The translations under genes were made by a program, and so were the position numbers. This document shows positions 26,673-35,765 of a stretch of DNA of 55,603 nucleotides, piece after piece. Under the pieces are notes generated by a model. The model saw only the letters and a program-made list of their open reading frames with translations. It had not been told where the DNA came from and searched no databases. Where the stretch lies: the NCBI GenBank assembly GCA_902475025.1, contig CABRXX010000015.1:1-55603 (forward strand). The letters run 5' to 3'. Positions within the stretch are counted from its first letter, which is position 1. Every line of letters begins with the position of its first letter. This DNA comes from Merdiplasma sp905207905 (GTDB lineage Bacteria > Bacillota > Clostridia > Lachnospirales > Lachnospiraceae).

Positions 26673-28418
26673 ATGAAATTAAAGAGTCAGGAAATGCGCA
26701 CATTGGCACCGGAATTAGATCCGCTTCGCATTGGCACCGGATGGAAACCGGAGGATCTGTCCAAGCCTCAGGTCATGATTGAGAGTACCTTTGGGGACAG
26801 CCATCCCGGCAGCGGACATCTGGATATCCTGGTGGAAGAAGTGAGAAAAGGGATAGTGTCTGCGGGAGGTTACGGCGCCAGATACTTCTGTACGGATATC
26901 TGCGACGGAGAGAGCCAGGGGACGGATGGAATCAATTTCAGTCTGGCCAGCCGGGAAATGATCGCGAATATGATCGAGATCCATGCCAACGCTACTCCCT
27001 TTGATGCCGGGGTGTATCTGGCAAGCTGCGACAAGGGGCTTCCGGCTAATCTGATGGGACTGGCCAGAGTGGATATTCCAGCAGTGGTAGTGCCCGGAGG
27101 AACGATGAATGCAGGCCCAAAGATGCTGACTTTAGAGCAGCTTGGCATGTACAGTGCTAAGTTCCAGAGAGGGGAAATCGATGAGGAAAAGTTAAACTGG
27201 GCGAAATGCAACGCCTGTCCAAGCTGCGGAGCCTGCTCCTTTATCGGAACCGCTTCCACCATGCAGATCATGGCAGAGGCTCTTGGGCTGGCACTTCCGG
27301 GCAGCGCCCTGATGCCGGCTACCAGCCCGGACCTTCTTACCTACGCAAGACAGGCGGGAGAGCGGGCCGTTGCCATGGCTGGCGATCCGGATATGTGTCC
27401 CACCAAGATCGTGACCATGGACAGCTTTGAAAATGCCATTTTGGTTCACGCGGCAATTTCCGGCAGCACCAACTGTCTGCTGCACATTCCGGCCATTGCC
27501 CATGAATTTGGCCTGGAAGTGACGGGAGATACCTTTGATAAGCTGCATCGCAATGCCAGATATCTTCTGGATGTGCGTCCTGCGGGCCGCTGGCCGGCAG
27601 AGTGCTTCTATTATGCTGGCGGTGTTCCGGCTATTATGGAGGAGATTAAAGAGCATCTGCATCTGGATGTGATGACTGTGACAGGAAAGACGCTCGGAGA
27701 GAATTTGAAAGACCTTCGGGAGAATGGGTTCTATGAGCGGTGTGAGAAATGGCTTCAGGAATTTAATGAGAGAAACGGAGTATCCCTTACCCGTGAGGAT
27801 ATTATCCGTCCTTACGATAAGGCCATTGGAACGGAAGGCAGTATTGCCATCCTGAGAGGAAATCTGGCTCCGGAGGGAGCAGTGATCAAGCACACTGCCT
27901 GCCCGAAAGAAATGTTTAAGGCAGTGCTCAATGCCCGTCCCTTTGACAGTGAGGAGGAGTGTCTGGACGCAGTGCTTCATCATAAGGTTCAGAAAGGGGA
28001 TGCAGTCTTTATCCGTTATGAGGGGCCCAAGGGCAGCGGAATGCCGGAGATGTTCTACACCTCTGAGGCCATCAGCAGCGATAAGGAGCTGGGACGCAGC
28101 ATTGCGCTGATCACAGACGGACGGTTCTCCGGCGCTTCCACTGGTCCGGTGATCGGCCACTGCAGCCCGGAGGCTGTGGACGGAGGCCCTATCGCGCTGG
28201 TAGAAGAGGGAGATCTGATCGAGATCGATGTGATGGCAAGAAAGCTGGAGATCATCGGGATCCATGGGGAGCGAAAGACTCCGGAGGAAATTGATGCAGT
28301 GCTGGCGGAACGTCGGAAAAACTGGAAGCCGAGAGAGCCGAAGTATAAAAAAGGCGTGCTGAGACTGTTCAGTGAACATGCAGTGAGCCCCATGAAAGGC
28401 GCCTATCTGGATTTTTGA
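26673..28418 (+). CDS. IlvD/Edd family dehydratase, probable sugar-acid dehydratase
   Basis: 581 residues. IlvD/Edd enzymes remove water from dihydroxy acids using an iron-sulphur cluster. Visible are GDSHPGSGHLDIL near the N-terminus, CDGESQGTDG, the cluster ligand Cys in LASCDKG, a second cysteine group NACPSCGACSFIGTASTMQ, and the C-terminal TDGRFSGASTGPVIGHCSPEA. Automated annotation would say dihydroxy-acid dehydratase, but the neighbouring GntP permease and FCD regulator, and the CPSCGACSF form instead of the CPGACGGM-like form of IlvD, favour an aldonate (gluconate, xylonate or similar) dehydratase. That is inference. GGAAAAGGAG precedes the start. Confidence 0.88.
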   Translation: MKLKSQEMRTLAPELDPLRIGTGWKPEDLSKPQVMIESTFGDSHPGSGHLDILVEEVRKGIVSAGGYGARYFCTDICDGESQGTDGINFSLASREMIANMIEIHANATPFDAGVYLASCDKGLPANLMGLARVDIPAVVVPGGTMNAGPKMLTLEQLGMYSAKFQRGEIDEEKLNWAKCNACPSCGACSFIGTASTMQIMAEALGLALPGSALMPATSPDLLTYARQAGERAVAMAGDPDMCPTKIVTMDSFENAILVHAAISGSTNCLLHIPAIAHEFGLEVTGDTFDKLHRNARYLLDVRPAGRWPAECFYYAGGVPAIMEEIKEHLHLDVMTVTGKTLGENLKDLRENGFYERCEKWLQEFNERNGVSLTREDIIRPYDKAIGTEGSIAILRGNLAPEGAVIKHTACPKEMFKAVLNARPFDSEEECLDAVLHHKVQKGDAVFIRYEGPKGSGMPEMFYTSEAISSDKELGRSIALITDGRFSGASTGPVIGHCSPEAVDGGPIALVEEGDLIEIDVMARKLEIIGIHGERKTPEEIDAVLAERRKNWKPREPKYKKGVLRLFSEHAVSPMKGAYLDF

Positions 28419-28555
28419 GAGAGCATTGGAAAAGAAAGAGCAATGCAGCTTATTTTCGATATCTTATCTGTTTATTTGACGGGGATATCCGTTTGTCGGT
28501 ACAAGAGCGGCATAGCATTAAAAAGGCGGGAAAGGCCAGGTTCATAGAAAAGTAT

Positions 28556-28594
28556 GGAAAAGCAAGTCTGAAAAGGGCTTGCTTTTTCCTTTTG
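28556..28594 (+). terminator. Terminator after the dehydratase
   Basis: GGAAAAGCAAG (28556-28566) pairs with CTTGCTTTTTCC (28578-28589, one bulged base) and is followed by TTTT. Confidence 0.75.
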
Positions 28595-28771
28595 GGATTT
28601 TATCATGGAATATTTGCGGACAAAGATCTGTGATTTTTCTATACAGGAGAATGGGAGAACCTTTCGCAATAATGGAAAGAATAGGAAAGGCTGTTGCGCT
28701 ATGGGGAACCTATTTTAGCTGGCGGTGGAACAAAAAGTTAAAAACAGTGTTTTGAATAAGACTCTTATTGA

Positions 28772-28800
28772 TTGACAAATAGATAAAAACGGAGTATATT
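28772..28800 (+). promoter_or_regulatory. Promoter of the two-component system
   Basis: TTGACA (28772-28777), 17-bp spacer, TATATT (28795-28800). Start of transcription near 28807, leaving a leader of about 245 bases before the response regulator. Confidence 0.75.
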
Positions 28801-28824
28801 ATAAACAGTTACATTTCTGAGCTT

Positions 28825-29014
28825 CTGGCGTTTCGCTGAATTTTCAAACAAAGATGGAAAAATAACAAAAAGGGAATGAGACGCCGGAAAATGCAGGGAA
28901 GCGGTTCCAGCAGTTTCAGCGCCTTTTGAGGAGGATACTCAGAGGCTGCTGAGGGGAAAGGATTGATCTAAAATACAGAAAAACTTCTTGCCAGAGAGCC
29001 GTTTTCTGTATATG
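28825..29014 (+). promoter_or_regulatory. Long structured leader of the two-component system
   Basis: CTGGCGTTTC (28825-28834) can pair with GAGACGCCGG (28878-28887), while CGCTGAA (28834-28840) can instead pair with TTCAGCG (28915-28921). A further hairpin (ATACAGAAAA with TTTTCTGTAT) lies at about 28973-29014, just before the gene. No T-tract follows, so the leader may control stability or translation. The 28595-28771 stretch shows nothing else. Confidence 0.4.
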
Positions 29015-29050
29015 ATGAAGCGGAGAAGGAACTATGTGGGGGAGTGTGCA

Positions 29051-29758
29051 GTGATACAGATTGCGATTGTAGAAGATGAGGAGCTATATGCAAATCAGTT
29101 AAAGGAATTTTTACATCAGTATGAAACCGAAAAAGGGATAGGTTTCGAAATTTCGTATTTTTCAGACGGAGATGGGATTGTTTATAATTATAGATCTCAG
29201 TATGATATTATTCTGATGGATGTGCAGATGAAATTTATGGATGGGATGTCTGCAGCGGAGGAGATTCGGAAGGTAGATTCTCAGGTGATTATTATTTTTA
29301 TCACGAATATGCGTCAGTATGCGATCCGTGGATATGCAGTGGAGGCATTGGACTATGTGGTAAAGCCGATTACCTATTTTGCATTTTCAGAACGTTTGGG
29401 AAGGGCGATAGAAAAGGTAAAGCGGCGGGAGCAGCAGAATTTGTTTGTGAATATCAGGGGAGGAGTATTGCGGGTTGCAGTCAGTGATATCTTTTACGTT
29501 GAGAGCCAGGGGCATACATTGGTTTACCATACTGCTTCCGGAGTGTTTGAAGGGTCTGGCGCTATGAAGGAAGTGGAGGAGAAGCTGGGAAAATATAGTT
29601 TTTTCCGGGGCAATAAAGGATATCTGATTAATCTTGCTCATGTGGACGGGATTCAGGATGGATGCGCCGTAGTCCGGGGAGAGAAACTGGGATTGAGCCG
29701 ATCCAGGAAAAATCAGTTTATGGAGGCATTGACCAATTACTGGAGCGAGGTGAAATAA
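29051..29758 (+). CDS. LytTR response regulator
   Basis: 235 residues from the GTG at 29051, which has GGGGGAG 7 bases upstream; starts further up would fall in the leader hairpin. The receiver domain (about 1-120) has the acidic pair VEDEE at 8-10, the phospho-acceptor Asp57 in IILMDVQM, and the Lys in YVVKPITY. The LytTR DNA-binding domain follows at about 135-235 (VAVSDIFYVESQGHTLVY, FFRGNKGYLINLAHV). It is joined to the histidine kinase by a TAATG overlap. The pair sits upstream of the GH3/secreted-protein operon on the same strand and probably controls it. Confidence 0.93.
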   Translation: MIQIAIVEDEELYANQLKEFLHQYETEKGIGFEISYFSDGDGIVYNYRSQYDIILMDVQMKFMDGMSAAEEIRKVDSQVIIIFITNMRQYAIRGYAVEALDYVVKPITYFAFSERLGRAIEKVKRREQQNLFVNIRGGVLRVAVSDIFYVESQGHTLVYHTASGVFEGSGAMKEVEEKLGKYSFFRGNKGYLINLAHVDGIQDGCAVVRGEKLGLSRSRKNQFMEALTNYWSEVK

Positions 29759-31074
29759 TGGTAAACGAACTTCCGGACATTCCCCGGCTTTATACAGCGA
29801 TTGCAGAGTGGGCAGGATGTATGATGTTTATACTACTATTAAAGCCCAGATACAAAGCCTGGAAGATGGCAGGAATTTCTGCAATAGCTTTGATACTGCA
29901 GGCATTGTTTCTGATTTTGACAGGAGATCTTCCTTTGCAGATGTGGGTTCCCTGCATGATGACTGCCATAGGGATGATGGTGCTGTTTATTCGCATCAGC
30001 ATTGTGGGCAGTTGGAGTGATGCTGTCTACTGCGGACTGCAGGCGTTTATTATAGCAGAATTTGCTGCGGCTGTTCAGTGGCAGTGTTATTGCTATTATT
30101 ATTACGGAAATACTTCCCTTCTTCGGAAGTATTGGGTGCTGCTGTGGATGTATGGGCTGATCTATGGCGTTTTCTGGAAGCTTTGGACTTTGCCGAAGCT
30201 TTCCGATCGGATGCTGCACGTGAGACCCGGAGAGCTGGCTGCAGTTATTATCATTGCGATATCAGTTTTTGCGATCAGCAATATTAATTTTTTGCCGGTT
30301 CAGACATTGCTGACCAGCACAGATGGACCGGCAGCGGCCAGTATTCGGACGATCACAGATTTTGGGGGCGTGGCCATGGTGTATGCGTACTTTGTGCAGC
30401 GGTGTGAGATCCGGGCGCGCCGGGAGCTGGATGTGATGCAGAGCGTTCTTCAAAATCAGTATCTGCAGTACCAGCAGTCCAAGGAGAGTATCGCGCTGAT
30501 CAATTATAAATATCATGACCTGAAGCATCAGATTGCCGTTCTCCGGGCTGAGGATGATCCGCAAAAACGCCGGGCGTTTCTGGATCAGATGGAGGAGGAG
30601 ATCCGCCAATATGAAATGCAGAACAAGACAGGAAATAAGGTAGTGGATACGATCCTTACAAGCAAGAGTGTGATCTGTGAGAAGGCTGGGATTACCATGA
30701 ATTGCGTGGTGGATGGCAGCTTGCTGGATTTTATGGATACCATGGATATCTGCAGCATCTTAGGGAATGCGCTGGATAATGCCATAGAATATGAAAAAAA
30801 GATGGAAGACCCGGAGAAACGGCTGATTCATATGGCTGTTTTTTCTCAAAAGAACTTTGTGATCCTGCGATTTGAGAATTATTTTGAGGGGATTTTGGAT
30901 ATGCAGGATGGTATTCCGGTTACTACAAAGAGCAAGAAGAAAGAGTTCCATGGTTTTGGCATCCGAAGTATCCGGTATACGGTGAATAAATATGGGGGAG
31001 CTGTGAGTATTACCCAGAAAGACAACTGGTTTGAGCTGAAAGTGCTGATTCCCAGAAACACTATAAAAAATTAA
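29758..31074 (+). CDS. GHKL sensor histidine kinase (AgrC/LytS-like)
   Basis: 438 residues from the ATG that overlaps the regulator stop. About six transmembrane segments fill residues 10-215 without a large extracellular loop, the layout of peptide- or small-molecule-sensing kinases. The dimerisation helix holds the phospho-acceptor His in NYKYHDLKHQI. The GHKL ATPase domain has the N-box ILGNALDNAIEY and G-box HGFGIRSIRYTVNKYGG. It should phosphorylate the LytTR regulator. The signal is unknown. A terminator with a long loop follows 30 bases after the stop. Confidence 0.92.
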   Translation: MVNELPDIPRLYTAIAEWAGCMMFILLLKPRYKAWKMAGISAIALILQALFLILTGDLPLQMWVPCMMTAIGMMVLFIRISIVGSWSDAVYCGLQAFIIAEFAAAVQWQCYCYYYYGNTSLLRKYWVLLWMYGLIYGVFWKLWTLPKLSDRMLHVRPGELAAVIIIAISVFAISNINFLPVQTLLTSTDGPAAASIRTITDFGGVAMVYAYFVQRCEIRARRELDVMQSVLQNQYLQYQQSKESIALINYKYHDLKHQIAVLRAEDDPQKRRAFLDQMEEEIRQYEMQNKTGNKVVDTILTSKSVICEKAGITMNCVVDGSLLDFMDTMDICSILGNALDNAIEYEKKMEDPEKRLIHMAVFSQKNFVILRFENYFEGILDMQDGIPVTTKSKKKEFHGFGIRSIRYTVNKYGGAVSITQKDNWFELKVLIPRNTIKN

Positions 31075-31104
31075 AATGATCTAATTTAATAGGAGACATT
31101 ATAG

Positions 31105-31179
31105 ATACGGTAAATTCATTCGTTGAAGCCTGAAAGGAAAATGCGGGCATACGGATTTGAAATTTTACCGTATTTTTTA
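31105..31179 (+). terminator. Terminator after the kinase
   Basis: ATACGGTAAATTC (31105-31117) pairs with GAAATTTTACCGTAT (31158-31172, with a bulge), then TTTTTT. The loop is unusually long (about 40 bases). Confidence 0.7.
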
Positions 31180-31490
31180 TTTCACAGGAAATTCTTTCTT
31201 ATGAAACAAAATTACTTTGCAGGATCTCACTGCCACATCCCCTTTTAATGGGATCCGTTAGACGAAATAGGGATCTTCGAAATTTCTTTCGGATTCCTTT
31301 TTGGATTTCCGGAACTAGTAAAAATGCACAAAAAATAAGGAGATAAAATGTAAAAAATGACGAGATAAAATACCATTTGTGAAAATATTGTACTGTTTAT
31401 GTAAAAAATGGCACAAGGGCAAAGCGGATGATAAAATGTGGCTAACAAAAAAGCAGAACCAAAGGGGAAGCGAAAAAGGAGGAAAATCAC
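31180..31490 (+). other. Gap before the GH3 gene: mini-ORF copy and hairpin
   Basis: At 31201-31248 a 15-codon frame reads MKQNYFAGSHCHIPF, preceded by TTTCACAGGA, matching the minus-strand mini-ORF at 8380. A hairpin (AGGGA...TTTCGGATTCCT, 31267-31301) followed by TTTT lies just after. TGATAAAAT at about 31426 might be a -10 box but lacks a clear -35. I could not assign LytTR-type direct repeats. No larger gene is visible. Confidence 0.4.
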
Positions 31491-34454
31491 ATGAAGAAAC
31501 GCAACCTAGTGAGAAAAGTTTCCAGCATGGCAGTGTCTGCGGCAATGATCATGTCATTGTTGGGTACTGGATCTGTTCCGGTGATGGCAGCAGCTATGAC
31601 AGCAGATGACTGTTACGCAGAAGGCTATGATGTAAACGTACAGTTGGAAGCAGAGGGAGCTGTGCTGCTTAAGAACAGTGAGAACTGTTTGCCGTTGGCA
31701 GAGGGAACAAAGGTAACGCTGCTGGGGGCCATGTCCTACAACTATGTGGAAGGAGGAACCGGATCGGCAGGAGGAAAAGACGATGAGAATACCGTTATGA
31801 TGAATGACGCACTGGTGGAGGCTGGACTGGATGTAAACCAGGAAGGCTGGGCCTGGCTGGAAGAGCAGTGCGGCGGTGTGAGAAATGACGGAGCATCCGA
31901 TCCAGGTGCAGCAGCAGGAAGCGGAGATGACATATTTGGAGGCGCTTCCGGAGGAGGAGACTGGACAAGCTATACCACGGTTCATGAGTTTGGCTCAGAT
32001 GTCTACGAGAGCGGAAAAGATGTTCTGACAGCAGACGGATATACGGACTATGCCATTGTTACATTTTCACGATCCGGTGCAGAGGGAGCTTCTCCTTCCA
32101 TGGATTATGATGGAGATGGAAGTACGCTTACCGGAAGCACTTATCTGGAGCTGACACAGGAGGAGAAGGATCTGCTGGCATTCTGTAAAGAGAATTATGC
32201 CCATACCGTTGTACTGGTGAATTCCGCGGCTGCGATGGAGCTGGGTTTTGTGGACTCTGAAGAATACAATGTAGATGCCTGTCTGTGGATCGGACATCCC
32301 GGAGAGGCTGGCGTGGTAGGCGTTGGAACGATCTTGACAGGACGGACCAATCCTTCCGGACGTTTGGTAGACACATACGCGTATGATGTAACCACCAATC
32401 CCACCTATTATAATACAGATGACAACCGCTACGTAAATGCGGAAAACCAGACGTTCTATCAGTATGAAGAAGGAATTTATGTGGGATACCGTTACTTTGA
32501 GACCGCAGATTCCGTTGGCTATTTTGACTCTGAAGAGTTTACGAGCCATGAATTTAAAAACGGAGCCGCCACAGGCTATGAAGAAGTTGTTCAGTATCCA
32601 TTTGGATACGGCCTTTCCTATACAGACTTTACGGAGGAGATCACAGCTTCTGATATTAATCTGGAGGCTCATGGAACCAACAGTGTGACGGTAAAAGTAA
32701 CCAATACCGGCGATGTGGCTGGTAAAAATGTAGTTCAGCTCTACATGGAGGCTCCCTACCAGTCTGATACGGAAAATTTCGGTATCAAAGGCGTAGGCTT
32801 GGAAAAGTCTAAGGTAGTTCTGGTGGGCTTTGATAAAACAGAGACACTGGAGCCAGGAGCTTCCCAGGAAGTAACCATTGAATTCGATACCGATGATCTT
32901 GCTTCTTTTGATAACTTTGGCCAGGGCTGCTATGTTCTGGAGAAAGGAGATTACAAATTTAACGTGCAGAAGGATGCTCACCAGTGGGGTGAGGAGGGAA
33001 GCGACAATGCTGCCAGCGCTACTGCACAGGTCAGTCTGGAAACCTCTATCATTTATGACGAGAGCGGAGAGGTGGCTGAAGCAGAATATGCAGGGGCAAG
33101 AGATTCGGATGCAGTAGTAGCGAAAAATGCTATGGATGATGTGACTGCCGGTGACGGCAATATGCTGGAGGGCTATCTGTCCAGAAGTGATATTGCAGGC
33201 GGCATGGAGACAATTATGCAGCATACTTCTGATGAGGAGCCTAATGAGAAGGTGACAGAGGGAATTGAGGCAGTTCTGGCGCTTACTGGAACGGATACTT
33301 ATGAGTATACTTTTGAGACCTATCTGAAAGGGGAAAAGACTTCTGTAACAGAGACCCTGTATGCGCACGGAAATAATATGATGCCTTTCTCAGCAACAAC
33401 TCCGGATGGTGCGGATGCAGCTGCAGTGGAAGATTCGTTGTGGAATCAGGTGTACTATGTAGTAGAGGGAGAGACCACGGAGAGCGGACTCCCGGTAGTG
33501 GTGGCAGAAGAGCCTGCAGAGGGAACTTACCATCAGCTTGGTGTGGCAGATATGGTGAATGTACCCATTGACACAGAAGAAGGTCTGGCAATCTGGGATA
33601 TGCTGACGAATCAGACTTCTATGGAAGAAGCCATCGAGCTTCAGGGCAATGCAGGATGGAAAGTGGCAGCAGTCAACAGTGTAGGAAAAGCAGAGGAAAT
33701 CGCAGTAGACGGCCCCGGCGAGCCCGGAAACGGACAGTACAGCGGCGGAACCTGGTTTACCTGTGCAGTTACGATTGCAGCAACCTGGAACAGAGATCTG
33801 GCTTATGCAGAGGGCGTTTCCTATGGTAATCAGTGCGTACTGTACGGCATTGGCAATGCTTATGCACCGGCTATGAATTTGCATCGTTCTCCCTTTGGCG
33901 GACGAAACTTTGAGTATTATTCTGAGGATGGTCTGCTGTCCGGACAGATCGGCGGCAATGCAGTATCAGGTATTATGTCTACCGGAACCAATGTATTTAT
34001 CAAACACTGTGCGTTAAATGACGGAGATACCAACCGCGGCGGAAATACCACCTGGGCAAATGAGCAGGCGATCCGTGAGCTGTATATGGTTCCCTTTGAG
34101 ATCAGTATTAAAGAATACGGCGCAGATGGCGTGATGGGTTCCCTGAACCGCATCGGTATGAGCTGGTTCCACTATGGAATGTATAAAACCATGATGAGAG
34201 ACGAGTGGGGATGGCATGGCATGCTGATCACTGACGGTGATGGACAGAGTGGTGATGTGTACAATACTCCTCAGGCAATGCTCTGCATCCAGGGAAGTAT
34301 GCTTGGAATCAGCAACTACATTAATGCGGCAGCCACTGTGGAGGTCTTTGGGGATCCTACAGAGTATGCATATGCAAGAATGATGCTACACAATATTATG
34401 CGGGATGCTTTGTACCAGTACTGCGGATCTTCCGATGCAGCGGCAGAGGCATAG
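31491..34454 (+). CDS. Secreted glycoside hydrolase family 3, domains in swapped order
   Basis: 987 residues with a signal peptide (about 1-34, MKKRNLVRKVSSMAVSAAMI, then ...VPVMAAA). The order of domains is inverted relative to ordinary GH3: the alpha/beta sandwich domain comes first (GAVLLKNSENCLPL at about 55, SGRLVDTYAYD, YPFGYGLSYTDF at about 365), then a fibronectin III-like stretch, and the catalytic barrel comes last (AVDGPGEPG, NLHRSPFGGRNFEYYSED, FIKHCALNDGD). The nucleophile is the Asp in GMLITDGDG at about 913. Such swapped GH3 enzymes are known from Ruminococcus albus and Butyrivibrio beta-glucosidases. No wall anchor is seen, so it is probably released or held by other means. 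GAAAAAGGAGG precedes the start. Confidence 0.88.
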   Translation: MKKRNLVRKVSSMAVSAAMIMSLLGTGSVPVMAAAMTADDCYAEGYDVNVQLEAEGAVLLKNSENCLPLAEGTKVTLLGAMSYNYVEGGTGSAGGKDDENTVMMNDALVEAGLDVNQEGWAWLEEQCGGVRNDGASDPGAAAGSGDDIFGGASGGGDWTSYTTVHEFGSDVYESGKDVLTADGYTDYAIVTFSRSGAEGASPSMDYDGDGSTLTGSTYLELTQEEKDLLAFCKENYAHTVVLVNSAAAMELGFVDSEEYNVDACLWIGHPGEAGVVGVGTILTGRTNPSGRLVDTYAYDVTTNPTYYNTDDNRYVNAENQTFYQYEEGIYVGYRYFETADSVGYFDSEEFTSHEFKNGAATGYEEVVQYPFGYGLSYTDFTEEITASDINLEAHGTNSVTVKVTNTGDVAGKNVVQLYMEAPYQSDTENFGIKGVGLEKSKVVLVGFDKTETLEPGASQEVTIEFDTDDLASFDNFGQGCYVLEKGDYKFNVQKDAHQWGEEGSDNAASATAQVSLETSIIYDESGEVAEAEYAGARDSDAVVAKNAMDDVTAGDGNMLEGYLSRSDIAGGMETIMQHTSDEEPNEKVTEGIEAVLALTGTDTYEYTFETYLKGEKTSVTETLYAHGNNMMPFSATTPDGADAAAVEDSLWNQVYYVVEGETTESGLPVVVAEEPAEGTYHQLGVADMVNVPIDTEEGLAIWDMLTNQTSMEEAIELQGNAGWKVAAVNSVGKAEEIAVDGPGEPGNGQYSGGTWFTCAVTIAATWNRDLAYAEGVSYGNQCVLYGIGNAYAPAMNLHRSPFGGRNFEYYSEDGLLSGQIGGNAVSGIMSTGTNVFIKHCALNDGDTNRGGNTTWANEQAIRELYMVPFEISIKEYGADGVMGSLNRIGMSWFHYGMYKTMMRDEWGWHGMLITDGDGQSGDVYNTPQAMLCIQGSMLGISNYINAAATVEVFGDPTEYAYARMMLHNIMRDALYQYCGSSDAAAEA

Positions 34455-34490
34455 ATAGAAAGAAATTTATCAGCCAATTACTAATCATAG

Positions 34491-34523
34491 GTCTGCCGGA
34501 GGCAAGTACAGCCGCCGGCAGGC
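34491..34523 (+). other. Intergenic hairpin after the secreted GH3
   Basis: GTCTGCCGG (34491-34499) pairs with CCGGCAGGC (34515-34523). No T-tract follows, so partial termination or mRNA 3'-end protection is more likely than full stop. Confidence 0.5.
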
Positions 34524-34553
34524 ATTCTCCCAACAGAGAGAAGGGAAATAGTT

Positions 34554-35651
34554 ATGAATAGAAAAAAAATAGGAGCGTTTTGTTTGATCGCGGGGCTTAC
34601 CATGGCATTCCCGACAGCGGGTTATAGCGAAGAAGCAGATGCGCAGGAGACAGAAGCCGTAACAGAGGCTGTAACAGAGGCCGTAACAGAGGTTGCAGCA
34701 GAGACCGCCGAGGGCGCCCAAGACGGGCAGGATCTGCAGCTGAAGGCGCCGAGCAATTTTCAGTTTGATCCCAATACGGGAGAATATTCGTTTGTGTCCA
34801 ATGATGACAGGATCGGATACTATTTTATCCGGATATACAGAACGGATGATGCAGGAAATGAAGTAGGAGAGTATGTGGCCAGCTCCAAGCGGATTAAGGG
34901 AGGAACGACAGGGGAGCAGACAGGTACGCTGGATGTATCTGCCATGCCCTGGGGCGGATACCATATTAATCTGGTTTCTTTTGCACCGGCAGGAACCGAT
35001 TATGTGAGTCCGGAAGCGGTGACGCTAGAGGCCCAATACGGTATTGGAAAGACACTGGAACGCCCGGAGATGCTGATTATGACCAGCGGAACCCAGGTGG
35101 AAGCAGTGGTGGACTGGTATTCGCTGTCCAATTATTTAGCGTATGAATATTTGCCCTTTGTGGAATTTAAATTTTATTCGGATGCAGAATGTACCCAGGA
35201 AGTACGGGCGGAGAAGGAAGATTTGTCTTTGCTGCCGGAGGGGGACGGATACGAGTATATTGCTCCGGCCCAGGCTTATGTATGGGGTTTCCAGATGCAT
35301 ACGGGCGAACATCTCTATAAAGTAACAACGGAGAGTGAACAGGGGGTTACAGAATCTGAGTTCTCTTTCCGCAATAATATTTACACCTATGAGCTGGAGC
35401 CGGGAACCTACTATGTAACCTGTCAGGCGCTGTCACGAGACGAATACTGTCTGGATTCTGCTGTGAGCGGACCGGTGGAGATTGTGGTGACGGAGGGAGA
35501 AAGTACAGAGGAATATGAGGCAGTAACAACGGAACTGTGGAAGGATCCTGTTTTTGGATTTGACCGAATGTATGCAGGCAGCGGCTCCCAGGAAGATCGT
35601 GTGGACTTTGCCGGAAATCAGGAAGTGTATGGTGAGATTTTAAGCGAGTAG
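34554..35651 (+). CDS. Secreted protein of unknown function, VTEA repeats (paralogue 1)
   Basis: 365 residues. Signal peptide at about 1-25 (MNRKKIGAFCLIAGLTMAFP...GYSEE), no lipobox. A low-complexity acidic linker with TEAVTEAVTEAVTEV follows, encoded by 12-base repeats. The rest (about 60-330) is beta-rich, with FDPNTGEYSFVSNDDRIGYY, LERPEMLIMTSGTQ and YFEPGTYYVTCQ-like segments (here LEPGTYYVTCQ), suggesting two or more Ig/FN3-like modules. I recognise no family. It is about half identical to the next gene, so the two are tandem duplicates. Both lie between the secreted GH3 and the permease, so a role in binding substrate or the enzyme at the surface is possible (inference). Confidence 0.8.
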   Translation: MNRKKIGAFCLIAGLTMAFPTAGYSEEADAQETEAVTEAVTEAVTEVAAETAEGAQDGQDLQLKAPSNFQFDPNTGEYSFVSNDDRIGYYFIRIYRTDDAGNEVGEYVASSKRIKGGTTGEQTGTLDVSAMPWGGYHINLVSFAPAGTDYVSPEAVTLEAQYGIGKTLERPEMLIMTSGTQVEAVVDWYSLSNYLAYEYLPFVEFKFYSDAECTQEVRAEKEDLSLLPEGDGYEYIAPAQAYVWGFQMHTGEHLYKVTTESEQGVTESEFSFRNNIYTYELEPGTYYVTCQALSRDEYCLDSAVSGPVEIVVTEGESTEEYEAVTTELWKDPVFGFDRMYAGSGSQEDRVDFAGNQEVYGEILSE

Positions 35652-35673
35652 ATCTGGGAGAGAAAAGGAAAAA

Positions 35674-35746
35674 GGGCAGTCGTGGGAGAAATCAGAGATG
35701 AATAAGAAAAAGACAGATCGGTATCAGGCCGCTCCCGTAAATGCCC
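35674..35746 (+). other. Intergenic hairpin between the paralogues
   Basis: GGGCA (35674-35678) and GGGAG (35684-35688) pair with CTCCC (35732-35736) and TGCCC (35742-35746) around a 5x5 internal loop and a 43-base apical loop. No T-tract. Confidence 0.35.
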
Positions 35747-35765
35747 AGAAATGGGGGATAGAATT

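Noticed and set aside
28415..28633. 72-codon frame after the dehydratase
   Set aside because: It has no ribosome-binding site, contains the terminator stem, and its amino acid mix looks random.
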